64,000 nucleotides of DNA from Pseudahrensia aquimaris (GCF_042676045.1 NZ_JBHTJV010000009.1:578281-642280); one strand, 5' to 3'; shown: positions 8,929 to 17,911, counted from the first letter of the stretch. Notes: generated by a model from the sequence alone, not told the origin. Numbers and translations: made by a program.

Positions 8929-9341
8929 AAAATGCTCCTCAAATGGGCGATCAAGGCTTGTCCGTGGCCAGCTTCATAGGGCTGCGCTGTGCCGTGGCCC
9001 CAAATCGGGCGCGGCCAATTTTCGTCTCCCGTCGCGCGGGCGGCGACATGAATGTGCAATTGGCGCACCACATTGCCGATGGCAGCGATATTGATCTTCT
9101 CGCAAGAGGTCACGGCTTTTAGCTTTTCGCCCACCATTGTCGCTTCCTGCATCGCGGCCTCTCTTTGGCCAGGTCGCAGATCGAACAATTCTTCCGCATT
9201 TGCCACGCGCGGCACCAAAATGAGCCAAGGCCAGCGGGCATCATTCGCCAGCCGCACATCGCATAGTTCCAACGAGGTCAGCGCCAGTGAATCCGTTTCG
9301 AGGCGCGGATCAAGCGCCCATGTTTTATCAACGTCAGACAT
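8925..9341 (-). CDS. HIT-domain protein
   Basis: Small nucleotide hydrolase/transferase-type protein of the histidine-triad superfamily, 138 residues from the ATG of MSDVDKTWALDPRLETDSLA; a longer upstream reading would run into the SRP RNA gene and is rejected. The core strand LILVPRV and the helix NIAAIGNVVRQ lead into QLHIHVAAR, so the triad reads Q-x-H-x-H rather than H-x-H-x-H; the two catalytic-end histidines are kept. The closing WPRPIWGHGTAQPY matches an alphaproteobacterial HIT subfamily. It is co-transcribed with nudC (4-bp overlap), which points to nucleotide housekeeping. Substrate unknown. Confidence 0.85.
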   Translation of the reverse strand: MSDVDKTWALDPRLETDSLALTSLELCDVRLANDARWPWLILVPRVANAEELFDLRPGQREAAMQEATMVGEKLKAVTSCEKINIAAIGNVVRQLHIHVAARATGDENWPRPIWGHGTAQPYEAGHGQALIAHLRSIL

Positions 9342-9411
9342 AGCGCGCAGGCTAGTCAGTTTTTTTCCAGAGTCACGCTTGCTTTTGCCCCTTGCACACA
9401 TGATATGGTGC

Positions 9412-9518
9412 TGTTGGAAGGCTGGTTTGTGGACGCGCCACTCGCCAATCGGGTCAGGTCGGGAACGAAGCAGCCCCAACGAGATTCCGGCACGGGTCAC
9501 GCTAAGCCAGTCTTCCAC
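9412..9518 (+). ncRNA. ffs: Signal recognition particle RNA (small, 4.5S type)
   Basis: The apical domain core GGTCAGGTCGGGAACGAAGC at about 9452-9471 is the near-universal SRP RNA element that binds Ffh. Flanking arms pair into the expected long rod: GGAAGGCTGG (9416-9425) with CCAGTCTTCC (9507-9516), with further GC pairing inside. The position just upstream of dnaX is the usual alphaproteobacterial place. A possible promoter (TTGCTT, 17 bp, GATATG) ends at 9407, which would put the 5' end near 9412-9416; ends are estimates. The pair closing the GGAA loop is G-C here instead of C-G, a compensated swap. Confidence 0.93.
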
Positions 9519-9561
9519 CGCACGCTTCTTTCGGCGCTGCGCCTTTCAAAGCGGATCATGC

Positions 9562-11448
9562 ATGAGCGATACGATAGAAACGGCAAGTTCTGAAAACGCC
9601 GAATATCGCGTGCTGGCCCGCAAATACCGCCCTGCCAATTTTGACGACCTGATCGGCCAAGAGCCGATGGTGCGAACGCTTTCAAACGCGTTTGAGACGG
9701 GCCGCATCGCCCAAGCCTATATGCTGACCGGCGTTCGCGGTGTTGGCAAAACAACCACGGCCCGCATTCTCGCCCGCGCTTTGAACTACGAAGCCGATGG
9801 CGTAACCCAACCCACGCTGGATATCGCCACACCGGGCGTGCACTGCCCCGCCATCATGGAAGGCAGCCATGTCGATGTGATCGAGATGGACGCGGCCTCT
9901 CACACGGGCATTGGTGACATTCGCGAGATCATCGCCAGCGTGCGCTACAAGCCGGTGTCGGCGCGTTACAAGGTCTACATCATCGACGAAGTGCACATGC
10001 TATCGACGGCGGCGTTCAATGGCCTGCTGAAAACGCTGGAAGAGCCGCCCGAACACGTCAAATTCATCTTTGCCACGACCGAAATTCGCAAAGTTCCAAT
10101 TACAGTCCTTTCACGTTGCCAGCGTTTCGATCTGCGCCGCATTGATGCTGGCGAGATGACGGCTTTGCTCTCTAAAATTTCCACAGCCGAGAAAATCGAA
10201 GTCGAAGACACCGCGCTCGCCATGATCGCCCGTGCCGGCGAAGGCTCAGTCCGCGATGCGCTTTCGCTGCTTGATCAGGCGATTGCCCATGCGGCGGGAA
10301 CGAGCGGCGGCAAGGTGATGGGCGACGAAGTGCGCTCGATGCTTGGCCTTGCAGACCGCGCGCGTGTGATCGATCTGTTCGAACACATCATGAAGGGCGA
10401 CATCGTCGCCGCTTTGGCGGAATTGAAAGACCAATACGATACGGGCGCTGACCCAGCGACTGTGCTGACCGATCTGGCTGATTTCGTCCATTTCGTCACC
10501 CGCGTTCGCTATGTTGATACCGCGTTGGATGATCCTTCGCTCAGCCCTGATGAGAAAAGCCGAGGCAAAGCGTTTGCCGAAAAGCTCAGCCCCAGAATTC
10601 TGGGCCGCACATGGCAGATGTTGCTGAAGGGAATCGATGAGGTGCAATCTTCACCGCGTCCGGTTGCCGCTGCCGACATGGTGTTGGTGCGCCTCACCCA
10701 TGCTGCTGACTTGCCGTCTCCTGAAGATGCGCTGAAATCGATGGGCGATGGGCCTTCTCCCACCGTATCCACCAACGGCACGGCTTCGTCTAACGCACAG
10801 CCACCGCAACCAAACCAACCGATGGCAAGCGCTGTAGCAACGCAATCAAACCCCGGCGGCAACACGACCATGCGGCAGGCGAACGGGCCGTCTCTGGTGG
10901 TCGACAACACGCCAGAACCTGCTCCACAGCCGGAACCTGTCGAAGAGCAAGCGCCAGCATATGAGGTGATTGCAACATTTGAAGAGCTGCTGGAAGCGGC
11001 AGAAAGGCATCGCGATATCCGCTTCAAGATGCTGCTGCGCAACAACGTCTCGCTCATCTCTTTCGCTGTTGGCCATATTGAACTGAACCCGGTCGGGAAT
11101 GCACCACGCGATATGGTCAACCAGATCTCTGCCCGCCTGAAAGAGTGGACTGGTGAAAACTGGATGATCACCGTCAGCGAAGCGGCCGGTGCGGAAACGA
11201 TAAAAGAAATCGAAGACGCCGAACGCGAGGCGCTGGTTGCCGATGCACAGGCTGATCCTGTTGTTAATGCCGTGCTTCGTGCGTTTCCCAAATCTAAAAT
11301 TCTCGACATTCGTGTGGGCGCGTCCGAAGACGGATTGAACGAAGCCGACGTCAACGATGCCGCTCTGGCCAACCCCGATGAGGGTCAGGAAGAAACGAGT
11401 GATTCCGAAGACCCGGGTGCGGGCGGCTTGGACGATTATTTTAACTGA
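9562..11448 (+). CDS. dnaX: DNA polymerase III subunit gamma/tau
   Basis: Clamp-loader ATPase that organises the replisome. I start at the ATG reading MSDTIETASSENAEYRVLAR, after the SRP RNA gene; the open frame extends 510 bp further upstream but overlaps ffs. The 628-residue protein has Walker A GVRGVGKTTTARI (about residue 55), Walker B YIIDEVHMLS, the sensor/arginine-finger region LSRCQRFDLRRI, then a Pro/Gln/Asn-rich linker (about 395-465) and a C-terminal tau-type domain. The four-cysteine zinc module expected after the Walker A helix is reduced to a single Cys (GVHCPAIMEG), as I recall in other Rhizobiales. ybaB follows 44 bp later. Confidence 0.97.
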   Translation: MSDTIETASSENAEYRVLARKYRPANFDDLIGQEPMVRTLSNAFETGRIAQAYMLTGVRGVGKTTTARILARALNYEADGVTQPTLDIATPGVHCPAIMEGSHVDVIEMDAASHTGIGDIREIIASVRYKPVSARYKVYIIDEVHMLSTAAFNGLLKTLEEPPEHVKFIFATTEIRKVPITVLSRCQRFDLRRIDAGEMTALLSKISTAEKIEVEDTALAMIARAGEGSVRDALSLLDQAIAHAAGTSGGKVMGDEVRSMLGLADRARVIDLFEHIMKGDIVAALAELKDQYDTGADPATVLTDLADFVHFVTRVRYVDTALDDPSLSPDEKSRGKAFAEKLSPRILGRTWQMLLKGIDEVQSSPRPVAAADMVLVRLTHAADLPSPEDALKSMGDGPSPTVSTNGTASSNAQPPQPNQPMASAVATQSNPGGNTTMRQANGPSLVVDNTPEPAPQPEPVEEQAPAYEVIATFEELLEAAERHRDIRFKMLLRNNVSLISFAVGHIELNPVGNAPRDMVNQISARLKEWTGENWMITVSEAAGAETIKEIEDAEREALVADAQADPVVNAVLRAFPKSKILDIRVGASEDGLNEADVNDAALANPDEGQEETSDSEDPGAGGLDDYFN

Positions 11449-11492
11449 TCGCATAAACAGCGATCATCAATGCACACAAAAGGACAGACCCG

Positions 11493-11816
11493 ATGAAAGA
11501 CATCATGGGCATGATGGGCAAAGTGAAGGAAATGCAGGCCAAGATGGAGGCCATGCAATCTGAACTTGAAGAGCTGGAAGCCGTTGGAACATCAGGTGGC
11601 GGTCTTGTTACGGTAACACTCAGCGGCAAGGGCATTATGCGCGGTGTGTCCATCGATCCATCGTTGTTCAACCCCGACGAGGCAGAAATTCTGGAAGACC
11701 TGATCGTCACTGCTCACAACAAGGCGAAAGAACAGGCTGAGGAAATCACCAAAGAAAAGACCGCCGAATTGACCGCCGGTCTGCCCATCCCGCCGGGCAT
11801 GAAACTGCCGTTCTAA
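11493..11816 (+). CDS. ybaB: YbaB/EbfC family nucleoid-associated protein
   Basis: Small DNA-binding dimer of 107 residues. The N-terminal helix MKDIMGMMGKVKEMQAKMEA, followed by the strand region TVTLSGKGIMRGVSIDP and the C-terminal PGMKLPF, is the YbaB/EbfC pattern. AGGA precedes the ATG by about 8 bases. The usual partner recR does not follow; a convergent CDP-alcohol phosphatidyltransferase gene takes that place and the two stop codons overlap. Confidence 0.95.
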   Translation: MKDIMGMMGKVKEMQAKMEAMQSELEELEAVGTSGGGLVTVTLSGKGIMRGVSIDPSLFNPDEAEILEDLIVTAHNKAKEQAEEITKEKTAELTAGLPIPPGMKLPF

Positions 11817-12424
11817 TCGCGGCCAAAAGTCTGTCGCGCTAACATAAAGCGGGACAGTGTTGTCCATGCGACCACGGCTGCGAACACCCAGGCGATCAAG
11901 CTGAACCAGGCGGGAAGCAGGCAGAAAAGTACGAAGACGATAATCGTTTCCGTGGCTTCCGCCAGCCCTATTGTATACAGCAGGCTTTTTGAGCCTCTGT
12001 CGCTTTCATCAACCCCTCGCTTTTCGGCCATCACCGAATATGCGAGGAAGCTGGCGCCATTGACATAAAATGTCAGCAGCAAAACCCCGCCAGCCACCGC
12101 ATTGGCAGCTGGATTTGCGATGATGAAGGCGGTGGGAATGAGGCCGTAAAAAGCGAAGTCCAGAACGATATCGAGATAACCACCAAAGTCAGACTTATGC
12201 GTAAGACGCGCCACCGCTCCATCCAACCCATCGCAAAGCCGGGACACCAAAAGAAACGCCAAGGCCGACCAATACGCCTCGAAGACGATCAAAACGCCCG
12301 CTACGCACCCCAATGCAAAACCGATCAGCGTCACGCCATTGGCGGAAATTCCCGCATCAGCAATGTGCCGTGCAAGTCGGATAAGAATCGGGTCGATTTT
12401 CGGACGGATTGAATTGTCGAACAT
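11813..12424 (-). CDS. CDP-alcohol phosphatidyltransferase family protein
   Basis: Integral membrane enzyme that would transfer a phosphatidyl-type group from a CDP-activated donor to an alcohol in phospholipid synthesis. The 203-residue protein shows the family catalytic signature D-G-L-D-G-A-V-A-R followed by eight residues and G-x3-D-x3-D (DGLDGAVARL, then GGYLDIVLDF, about residues 65-92) and around five to six hydrophobic segments. The acceptor cannot be read from the sequence. It is a single gene with AAGG ahead of the ATG; its stop overlaps that of ybaB. Confidence 0.88.
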   Translation of the reverse strand: MFDNSIRPKIDPILIRLARHIADAGISANGVTLIGFALGCVAGVLIVFEAYWSALAFLLVSRLCDGLDGAVARLTHKSDFGGYLDIVLDFAFYGLIPTAFIIANPAANAVAGGVLLLTFYVNGASFLAYSVMAEKRGVDESDRGSKSLLYTIGLAEATETIIVFVLFCLLPAWFSLIAWVFAAVVAWTTLSRFMLARQTFGRD

Positions 12425-12537
12425 GACAAGCCTTGTTGGGCCAAACAGCGTTTTGCAGTATAGATTGCCAGCGCCGTCTACGCCAATCCATCCGCGTGGA
12501 ATGCGAACCCGATTAAAAGGCTGGAATCCATCTGCCC

Positions 12538-12957
12538 ATGTCTAAAGCTAGCGATACAAAAAATCATTATGAGAGCGTCACCAACAGCATTCGTGTGGTG
12601 GTGCAGCCAAGCTATCTGGAAGATCAATCCGCGCCCCACGCCAGTCGATGGGTTTGGGCCTATAGTATCGAGATTTTCAACGAGGGGCAGGAAACGGTGC
12701 AACTGCGCGCGCGTCATTGGACGATTACCGACGCGATGGGCAAGGTTGAAACCGTCGACGGCCCCGGTGTTGTGGGCGAGCAACCAATTCTTAATCCCGG
12801 CGATGAATTCCACTACACGAGCGGCTGTCCCCTCGCCACACCGTCCGGCTTTATGGTGGGCCACTACGAAATGGTGCGCGACGATGGGTCGGTTTTCGAA
12901 GCGGCCATTCCCGCCTTTTCGCTGGACCTTCCCAACGCTCGCGCGTCGCTGAACTAG
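12538..12957 (+). CDS. apaG: ApaG family protein
   Basis: 139-residue beta-sandwich (fibronectin III-like) protein. Recognised by IEIFNEGQETVQLRARHWTI, the GPGVVGEQPILNPGDEF stretch and SGCPLATPSGFMVGHYEM, all conserved in ApaG. The cellular role is not settled: it has been linked to cobalt/magnesium efflux and diadenosine tetraphosphate levels in enterobacteria. trkH begins 10 bp after its stop, so the two may be co-transcribed. Confidence 0.93.
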   Translation: MSKASDTKNHYESVTNSIRVVVQPSYLEDQSAPHASRWVWAYSIEIFNEGQETVQLRARHWTITDAMGKVETVDGPGVVGEQPILNPGDEFHYTSGCPLATPSGFMVGHYEMVRDDGSVFEAAIPAFSLDLPNARASLN

Positions 12958-12966
12958 GCGCAATCT

Positions 12967-14418
12967 TTGCTGTTCGATATTCGCCCCATCGCCCTCGTCA
13001 TCGGCGTTCTCGTTGCCCTTTTGGGCGCGACGATGTTGGTGCCGGCATTTGTTGATCTCGCGTTGGGCAATGCCGATTGGCAGATTTTCCTGCTGTCATC
13101 TTTCGTAACGTCCGGCTTTGGGCTCGGCCTGTTTCTCGCAACACGTGGTACAACAAAACAGCTTTCCACCCGCCAAGCCTTTGTCATGACAACGTTGGTT
13201 TGGATTCTACTATCGGCGTTCGGCGCACTGCCGTTTTATTGGTCCGGCTTGGTACCAAGCTATACTGACGCCTATTTTGAAAGCATATCGGGCCTCACAA
13301 CCACGGGCGCAACTGTGCTGACCGGCCTTGGGGATATGCCGCCAGGGATCTTGCTGTGGCGCGGCATCCTGCAATGGCTCGGCGGCTTGGGCATTATCGT
13401 GATGGCCGTATCCGTTCTGCCCATGTTGCAAATCGGCGGGATGCAATTGTTCAAGGCAGAAGCCTTCGAGACGCCGGAAAAAATCTTGCCTCGGGCCACA
13501 CAAATTTCAGGTTTTATAACGCTAATTTTTCTCACGCTCACCGTTCTGTGCATGCTGGCCTATCTGGCAGCAGGCATGAACATTCTTGATGCGGTTGTTC
13601 ATTCCATGACGACGGTGGCGACTGGCGGTTTTTCCAACCACGATGACTCGCTGGGCCATTTCAACAGCGCCCGCATCGATATGATTGCGACCCTGTTCAT
13701 GATTATCGGCTCGCTTCCGTTTCTGCTCTATGTCCAGGCGCTGCAAAACCAGTTCAAACCCCTATTCACCGATGCTCAGGTGAAACTCTTTTTCGTGCTG
13801 CTTGCCGTTTTCATAGGCTTTGCATGGACCATCGAATACCAACTTGGCATCCGCAGTGGTTGGGAAGGGCTGCGCTATGCGATGGTCAATGTGACGTCGA
13901 TCCTAACCGGCACAGGCTACGCCACCACCGCCTATGACGGGTGGGGCCCGGTTTCTATCGCGTTCTTCTTTTTCATTATGTTCATCGGCGGCTGTGCTGG
14001 CTCGACCTCGTGCGGCATCAAGGTCTTCCGCTTTCAGGTTCTGTTTCAAAATGTCCGCCAGCACGTGCTGCGTATTCTCTATCCCTCCGGTGTGTTCATC
14101 GCGCGGTTCAATGGTCGCCCTATCGGTGATGATGTGGTCTCCGCCGTGATGAGCTTTTTCTTTCTCTACATGATGACATTTGCCATTTCCGCAACCGCGC
14201 TTTCGCTGTGCGGCGTTGATCCGCTGACCGCGCTGTCGGGTGCAGGCTCTGCAATCTCTAACGTCGGGCCGGGGCTTGGCGCGATTATTGGGCCAGCGGG
14301 AAACTATCAGTCGTTAGGCGATCTGCCGAAGTGGATTTTGGCCGTCACCATGCTGATCGGCAGGCTTGAACTCTTCACAGTGCTGGTTCTTTTGTCGCCG
14401 CGCTTCTGGCGAGCTTAA
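12967..14418 (+). CDS. trkH: TrkH/TrkG family potassium uptake protein
   Basis: Potassium-translocating subunit of a Trk system in the inner membrane; it needs a cytoplasmic TrkA gating partner that is not in this window. The 483-residue protein has the four-fold MPM pattern with the filter segments SISGLTTTGATVLTGLG, HSMTTVATGGFSNHDDS, TSILTGTGYATTAYDGW and SAISNVGPGLGAI, each containing the pore glycine. The start is a TTG with AGG 8 bases upstream, overlapping little with apaG; an adjacent CTG is an alternative and the exact start is uncertain by one or two codons. It ends 7 bp before the convergent RND gene. Confidence 0.93.
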   Translation: MLFDIRPIALVIGVLVALLGATMLVPAFVDLALGNADWQIFLLSSFVTSGFGLGLFLATRGTTKQLSTRQAFVMTTLVWILLSAFGALPFYWSGLVPSYTDAYFESISGLTTTGATVLTGLGDMPPGILLWRGILQWLGGLGIIVMAVSVLPMLQIGGMQLFKAEAFETPEKILPRATQISGFITLIFLTLTVLCMLAYLAAGMNILDAVVHSMTTVATGGFSNHDDSLGHFNSARIDMIATLFMIIGSLPFLLYVQALQNQFKPLFTDAQVKLFFVLLAVFIGFAWTIEYQLGIRSGWEGLRYAMVNVTSILTGTGYATTAYDGWGPVSIAFFFFIMFIGGCAGSTSCGIKVFRFQVLFQNVRQHVLRILYPSGVFIARFNGRPIGDDVVSAVMSFFFLYMMTFAISATALSLCGVDPLTALSGAGSAISNVGPGLGAIIGPAGNYQSLGDLPKWILAVTMLIGRLELFTVLVLLSPRFWRA

Positions 14419-14425
14419 CGCGCTG

Positions 14426-17400
14426 CTACTCCGCCGCTTGTAGGCCCGGGTCATCCTTTGACTGCTTTCGGCGTTGACCGAAAAGCGCACTGAAAAAGCC
14501 GCGGATATCGTAACCGACACCGATAATGGCTGGCACCAAAAACAGAACCAACAGCGTGGCAATCGCAAGGCCAAACACCATCGTCAATGCCATCGGAATG
14601 AGGAATTGCGCCTGCACACTCTTTTCATATAACAGAGGAACCAAGCCGCCGATTGTAGTGAGCGAGGTGAGCAAAACGGCGCGCAGGCGGTCGCGGCTTG
14701 CGCCAATTGCAGCTTCTTCCAGCGTATCTCCCTCTTCCAACCGCTCATCAAGGCGGCTGACAAGAATAATCGAGTCGTTCACCAAAATACCCGCCAAACC
14801 CAACAGACCGATCATTGAAAAAATAGTGAGCGGCACGCCCCATAGATAGTGTCCCATCACGGCACCGACCGCGCCGAAGGGGATGATCGCCATCACTGAA
14901 ATTGGGCGCCAATACGAAGCAAAAACCCATGCCAGAATGATGTAGATGACTGACAAAGCAATAACGACGCCGATCTGCAAATCGGCAAACGCTTCCTTGC
15001 GCTCTTCATCACGACCCGAATAGCGGTAGTCCACACCAGCCTGCGAGATGATGCTGGGCATTGCGCTCTGTTCCAGATATTCGATGGCCTTTTCGGTCGT
15101 ATTTATATCGGTGTTCAAATCAGCCGTTACAGAAACCGTCGCGCGTCCATCAATCCGTTCGATGGCGGCAAAGCCTTGCCGTTCGGTGATGGTCACAACT
15201 TCCGACAATGGCACAAACTCGCCAGCCGGGCTTTTCAGTTCAAAGTTGCGCAATGCCGCAACGCCCTTAGTACGCATAACCTTGGTAATTCGAACCGTAA
15301 TTTCATCGTCGCCATCGGCGAAACGGCGTGGGATTGCACCTTCGAAAGCATTTCGAAGTTGGCGTCCAACGGCGTCGATGGAGAAGCCTAGCGCGGTGCC
15401 GCGTGGCGTCATTTCCATCACCAGTTCTGGCTTGCCGTAGGGCAGATCGTCGGCCACGCCGCTGATGGCGTTGACGGTCTCGACAATCGGGATGATTTCA
15501 GTTGCCACACGTTTCAGCGTAGCTGCATTTTCGCCGCGCAATTGTATATCGATATCGCGACCAGGAGGTCCGCCACGGCTCTCAAAAACAGCCACGCGAC
15601 GCACGCCTGCAATCTTCGGAATGGCTTGACGCCAAGCCCGCACAATTTCAGGTGTGCGAACAGTGCGAACCTCGGAACTGGTCAGCTGAACGCGGATTGA
15701 AGCAAGGTTGTCGCCAACGCTTCGTCCGGCTTCCCCGTATGTCGAGAAGGCTGCGGTCACAAGCACTTCGCCGTCATCGGACAGGCTTTTCTCAGCGGTG
15801 CGCAGAGCATCCTCAATGCGTTTGATTGCATCGACCGCTTTCTCCTCTGGAACACCAGCGTTGAAGACAACGCGGGCGTTAATGTTTTCAGCCTCTGCTG
15901 TGGGGAAGAAGACAAAGCCCACTTTATCACCGGCCATCATGCCAATGGCACCGATCAGGAACGTGGAGATGGCGACAGCAATCGTGATGTAGCGATAGCG
16001 ATAAGTGAGGCGGGTGAACCAGTTGAACGGGCCTTCTTTGAATCGCTCAAACTGACGGTCGAAGCCTTTGCGGAATGCGCCTTCTTCCATCATTTGATCT
16101 TCGGTGCGCCCGCGCCTGCGCCACGCGCCGAACGCCGAGGCTACGGCCTCAACGAGCACTGATAGCGTGTAGGCGATAACTGCCAGTGCCAGCATAAACA
16201 CAGGGAAAGAGACATCAGCGCGCCAAGATTGGGCGGCGTCAACAAGCCCTTGGGCGGAACCGGGTATGATTGGCAGTGGCAGGTAATCGCGGATCAACTG
16301 CATAACGCCTTTGCTCACCTCGACGAACCAGCCACCGGCATTGTCGCCAGAGATCGATACGCCAAAGGCGGCTACGACAAGCGCAATCGTGAACTGACGC
16401 CAGTATGACCAGCGCTTGTATTGGCGCGGCTGCAAAGTGTGCGCCAGATGGCCCGGCAGGATGAGAAAGCACTCGATCAGGCTTGCCAGAATAACGGCGA
16501 TCACCACATACGGCAGCACGCTCACGATCTGGCCTATTACGCCTGTAATCACCAGCACAGGCGCAAAAGCTGCAATTGTGGTGATCATGGCTGCGGTGAC
16601 GGGCACGACCATGCGTCCCGCCCCGTTTTCAGCAGCCTCATAAGGCCCGTCGCCTTGCGCAAAACGGGTGGCAGTGTGTTCTCCGACCACGATGGCGTCG
16701 TCAACGATCACCCCTAACATCATGATCAGGGCAAACAGGGTGAGCATGTTAATTGTCTGGCCGGTGACATACATGATGCCGATGGTCGCCAACATCGCGA
16801 CGGGAATGCCGGCCGCGACCCAGAACGCGATGCGTGCATTCAAAAAGACAAACAGAATGAGAACAACCAGAAGCAGCCCACCAAGGCCGTTTTTGACAAG
16901 CACCATGATGCGCTGGGTCAGCGCGTCGGCGCGAATATCGTAGACTGCAAGCTCCAGCCCCGGCGGCAACTGATCTTTGATTTCGTCTACATAAGACAAC
17001 AGCAACCGCGCGGTTTTAAGCGTATCGGCACTGTCTGCCCGCTCAACGGTGAGCTGGATCGCTCTTTTGCCGCCGACAAAACCCTGGCTTTGGCTGTCGT
17101 CATAGCCGGAGCGAATGGTGGTTATGTCGCCCAAACGTACCTTTTCTCCCGTGGGAAAAGACTTGATCTCCAGACGCGCTAGGGCTTCTGGCGACTCCGC
17201 ATCTGCCACGGTGCGCAACTGGGTTTCCATCTGCCCTTCCATCTGGCCAGACGGCAGGTCGCGGCTGTTGGCGGCGATGGCGGCGGATATATCTTGCACC
17301 GTCATATCGAGACGCCGCAATTCCTGCTCGGGCACATCAATCTTGAGCTCGCGGGAGCGAAGCCCGACCATCGTAACCTTGTCGATGCCACGATCGATTA

Positions 17401-17908
17401 GGTCATCGCGGATTTTCTTTGCATAAAATCTAAGCGTGCTTTCAGGAAAATCGCCCGTCACCGCCAGCCGCGCTACGCGGTCAAACCCGCGTGCAGCTTG
17501 CCGCACGGTTGGTGTCTCAGAATCCTCCGGCAGATTGGTGATCGCCTTAACGGCGGTTTCCACCTCTCGCAGCGCATCGGCCAGGTCTTTCTCAGCCTTG
17601 TATTCCAAGCCAATCGAGGCGGTGCCTTCACGCGCTCGCGATGTAACCCGGTCAACGCCATCGAGAAAGCGCAATTCCGGCTCCATGATTTCCAGAATGT
17701 TGGCTTCCACATCCTCCGCGCTGGCACCCGACCAAGCGACACCCACTGTGATGACGGGAATTTCGACCTTTGGCAAAAACTGCGTGTTGATGCGTCCAAT
17801 AGCGAAAACACCAAAGATAATCATCAGGATCATCACAAGGTTCGCGGCGTTGCGGTGCCTTACAAAAAGGCTAACGAGTCCACCAGTGGGCAGGGTGCGC
17901 GTTGCCAT
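14426..17908 (-). CDS. RND efflux transporter permease (AcrB/HAE family), enlarged
   Basis: Inner-membrane proton-driven pump of a tripartite exporter, co-transcribed with the adaptor gene 3 bp upstream. The proton-relay aspartates are visible in MLGVIVDDAIVVGEHTA (D403, D404). The second half repeats the architecture (AIIPFGAVGAVMGHYLWGVP, GLAGILVNDSIILVSRLDER). At 1160 residues it is over 100 longer than typical AcrB-like proteins. The excess is mostly at about residues 505-605, between the two halves, and includes two more hydrophobic stretches (FTIALVVAAFGVSI and FPVFMLALAVIAYTLSVLVE). Substrate is unknown. No outer-membrane channel gene is adjacent. Confidence 0.93.
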   Translation of the reverse strand: MATRTLPTGGLVSLFVRHRNAANLVMILMIIFGVFAIGRINTQFLPKVEIPVITVGVAWSGASAEDVEANILEIMEPELRFLDGVDRVTSRAREGTASIGLEYKAEKDLADALREVETAVKAITNLPEDSETPTVRQAARGFDRVARLAVTGDFPESTLRFYAKKIRDDLIDRGIDKVTMVGLRSRELKIDVPEQELRRLDMTVQDISAAIAANSRDLPSGQMEGQMETQLRTVADAESPEALARLEIKSFPTGEKVRLGDITTIRSGYDDSQSQGFVGGKRAIQLTVERADSADTLKTARLLLSYVDEIKDQLPPGLELAVYDIRADALTQRIMVLVKNGLGGLLLVVLILFVFLNARIAFWVAAGIPVAMLATIGIMYVTGQTINMLTLFALIMMLGVIVDDAIVVGEHTATRFAQGDGPYEAAENGAGRMVVPVTAAMITTIAAFAPVLVITGVIGQIVSVLPYVVIAVILASLIECFLILPGHLAHTLQPRQYKRWSYWRQFTIALVVAAFGVSISGDNAGGWFVEVSKGVMQLIRDYLPLPIIPGSAQGLVDAAQSWRADVSFPVFMLALAVIAYTLSVLVEAVASAFGAWRRRGRTEDQMMEEGAFRKGFDRQFERFKEGPFNWFTRLTYRYRYITIAVAISTFLIGAIGMMAGDKVGFVFFPTAEAENINARVVFNAGVPEEKAVDAIKRIEDALRTAEKSLSDDGEVLVTAAFSTYGEAGRSVGDNLASIRVQLTSSEVRTVRTPEIVRAWRQAIPKIAGVRRVAVFESRGGPPGRDIDIQLRGENAATLKRVATEIIPIVETVNAISGVADDLPYGKPELVMEMTPRGTALGFSIDAVGRQLRNAFEGAIPRRFADGDDEITVRITKVMRTKGVAALRNFELKSPAGEFVPLSEVVTITERQGFAAIERIDGRATVSVTADLNTDINTTEKAIEYLEQSAMPSIISQAGVDYRYSGRDEERKEAFADLQIGVVIALSVIYIILAWVFASYWRPISVMAIIPFGAVGAVMGHYLWGVPLTIFSMIGLLGLAGILVNDSIILVSRLDERLEEGDTLEEAAIGASRDRLRAVLLTSLTTIGGLVPLLYEKSVQAQFLIPMALTMVFGLAIATLLVLFLVPAIIGVGYDIRGFFSALFGQRRKQSKDDPGLQAAE
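16096..16396 (-). other. Atypical insert in the RND permease (about residues 505-605)
   Basis: Encodes roughly 100 residues joining the two homologous halves of the pump. It contains two hydrophobic segments separated by a polar loop (LIRDYLPLPIIPGSAQGLVD), then a basic cytoplasmic-looking stretch (AWRRRGRTEDQM). AcrB-type proteins have only a short helix here, so the protein is predicted to have 14 rather than 12 membrane segments. Confidence 0.6.
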
Positions 17909-17911
17909 GAT

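Noticed and set aside
9052..9561. Upstream extension of the dnaX frame
   Set aside because: It would overlap the SRP RNA gene and the divergent HIT gene, and conservation begins at MSDTIETASSENAEYR.
11190..11230. Possible A-rich frameshift signal in dnaX for a gamma-type product
   Set aside because: Only short A runs (AAAAG) are present and no clear slippery heptamer with a stimulatory stem could be confirmed.
10509..11372. Minus-strand frame of 287 codons within dnaX
   Set aside because: Ser/Ala-rich shadow of dnaX with no ribosome site or domain.
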